64,000 nucleotides of DNA from Verrucomicrobiota bacterium (GTDB lineage: Bacteria; Verrucomicrobiota; Verrucomicrobiia; Limisphaerales; J093). The translations under genes and the position numbers were made by a program. Shown here in pieces: positions 63,383 to 64,000 of this stretch. Each line of letters begins with the position of its first letter. The stretch's first letter is position 1. The notes beneath the pieces are model-generated. The model was given only the letters and a program-made list of their open reading frames with translations. It did no database searches and had not been told where the DNA came from. The stretch spans positions 921,629 through 985,628 of the forward strand of contig JAOSKK010000001.1 of NCBI GenBank assembly GCA_027493615.1, in the 5' to 3' direction.

Positions 63383-64000
63383 CCTTCGCCAAGCCCGAAA
63401 TGCTCTGGTTGCTGGCGGTCACCGCACCGCTGCTCACCTGGTTTCTGATCTGGGCCTGGCGCAAACGGCAGCAGCTCATTGCCCGCTTCGTCCAGTCGCG
63501 GCTCCTCGCGCAACTCACGGTCGGGGTCTCCAAGCGGCGGCAACAGGCCCGGCTCGCCCTGCTGGGACTGGCCAGCCTGCTCCTCCTGGTCGCCCTGGCC
63601 CGGCCGCAACTGGGGTTCGCCTGGGAAGAGGTGCACCAGCGCGGCCTCGATCTGTTCGTGGCGGTGGACACGTCGCGGAGCATGCTGGTGGCAGACGTGT
63701 CCCCGAACCGGCTCACCCGCGCCAAGCTCGCCGCGCTGGACTTGATGAAGCTGGCCCGCACCGACCGTCTGGCCCTCATCGCCTTCGCCGGCACCGCCTT
63801 TCTGCAATGTCCACTGACCCTGGACGACAATGCCTTCCAGCAGAGTGTCAACCTGCTGGACGTCGGCCTGCTGCCGCAAGGGGGCACAGCCATCGCACAG
63901 GCCATCGACGTCGCCCTCGCGGCCGCCAAGAGCAGCGGGGACAACTACAAGGCGTTGGTCCTGTTCACCGATGGCGAGGACTTCGGGGAGGACTTCAGCC
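63379..64000 (+). CDS. batB: BatB-like VWA-domain membrane protein, partial at window end
   Basis: The first 207 residues are visible and the gene runs off the window. Two N-terminal helices (MLWLLAVTAPLLTWFLIWAW and LALLGLASLLLLVALARP) precede a VWA domain with the MIDAS motif VAVDTSRSMLVADVSP and VLFTDGEDFGEDF. ATG 63379 overlaps the batA stop by ATGA. It continues the MoxR-DUF58-BatA operon. Confidence 0.88.
   Translation, partial: MTFAKPEMLWLLAVTAPLLTWFLIWAWRKRQQLIARFVQSRLLAQLTVGVSKRRQQARLALLGLASLLLLVALARPQLGFAWEEVHQRGLDLFVAVDTSRSMLVADVSPNRLTRAKLAALDLMKLARTDRLALIAFAGTAFLQCPLTLDDNAFQQSVNLLDVGLLPQGGTAIAQAIDVALAAAKSSGDNYKALVLFTDGEDFGEDFS

Overview
The window looks like a chromosomal segment of a GC-rich Verrucomicrobiota bacterium, probably near the Limisphaerales/Pedosphaera group. 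That placement is an inference. It rests on the mix of secreted glycoside hydrolases and glycan-linked families (GHL10, CBM9-like, DUF5703, DUF2961/GH172, GH116, GH2, GH38-like, CE15), a UroD-like protein next to rhamnose genes, a CotH protein, a giant secreted protein ending in a RFYRV-like tail, and housekeeping genes of a Gram-negative.

A warning applies to the whole window. More than half of the genes are split by single-base frameshifts, very often in runs of G, C or T. Essential genes (infB, rbfA, truB, ribF, mpl) are affected, sometimes by compensating pairs a few dozen bases apart. I read these mainly as consensus errors of a long-read assembly and give each gene as one locus across its frameshifts.

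Layout. (1) 1-6390, minus strand: a respiratory operon with a cytochrome b fused to a di-heme cytochrome c tail, a Rieske protein, two ABC ATPase/permease pairs and an orphan Phd/YefM-type antitoxin. (2) 6447-6668: an array of 8-bp tandem units interrupted by a dispersed palindromic element that also occurs at 19-47 and 42941-42969. (3) 6711-14212, plus strand: a tightly coupled glycan operon of a GHL10 protein, a CBM9-like protein, a DUF5703 protein with a LamG insert, a UroD-like protein, the rhamnose transporter RhaT and the mutarotase RhaM. (4) 14439-20711: a repeat, a decayed glycosidase, a GH172-like gene, and a GH116 gene with a nested domain. (5) 20863-25044, minus strand: amylosucrase and a fused sucrose-phosphate synthase/phosphatase, a sucrose-turnover module. 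(6) 25290-34074: SafE-like membrane protein, Mpl, a coiled-coil nuclease-fold protein, GH2, a protease remnant, an internally deleted CotH, a lipoprotein, a small membrane protein and RNase HIII. (7) 34421-42403: one gene of about 2660 codons for a transglutaminase-like/malectin-like/beta-propeller/NEW3 surface protein. (8) 43064-52105: GH38-like, methyltransferase, CE15, MetE-like, tRNA-Leu, GFA-family and enolase-superfamily genes. (9) 52471-59696: the conserved nusA-infB-rbfA-nrnA-truB-ribF cluster, without rimP. (10) 59777-64000: a moxR-DUF58-DUF4381-batA-batB operon, cut by the window end.

Together the genes describe a heterotrophic, quinol-oxidising bacterium that attacks rhamnose-, mannose- or glucuronate-containing polysaccharides. 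Most gene neighbours overlap by ATGA, which indicates translational coupling. No prophage, insertion sequence or CRISPR array was seen.
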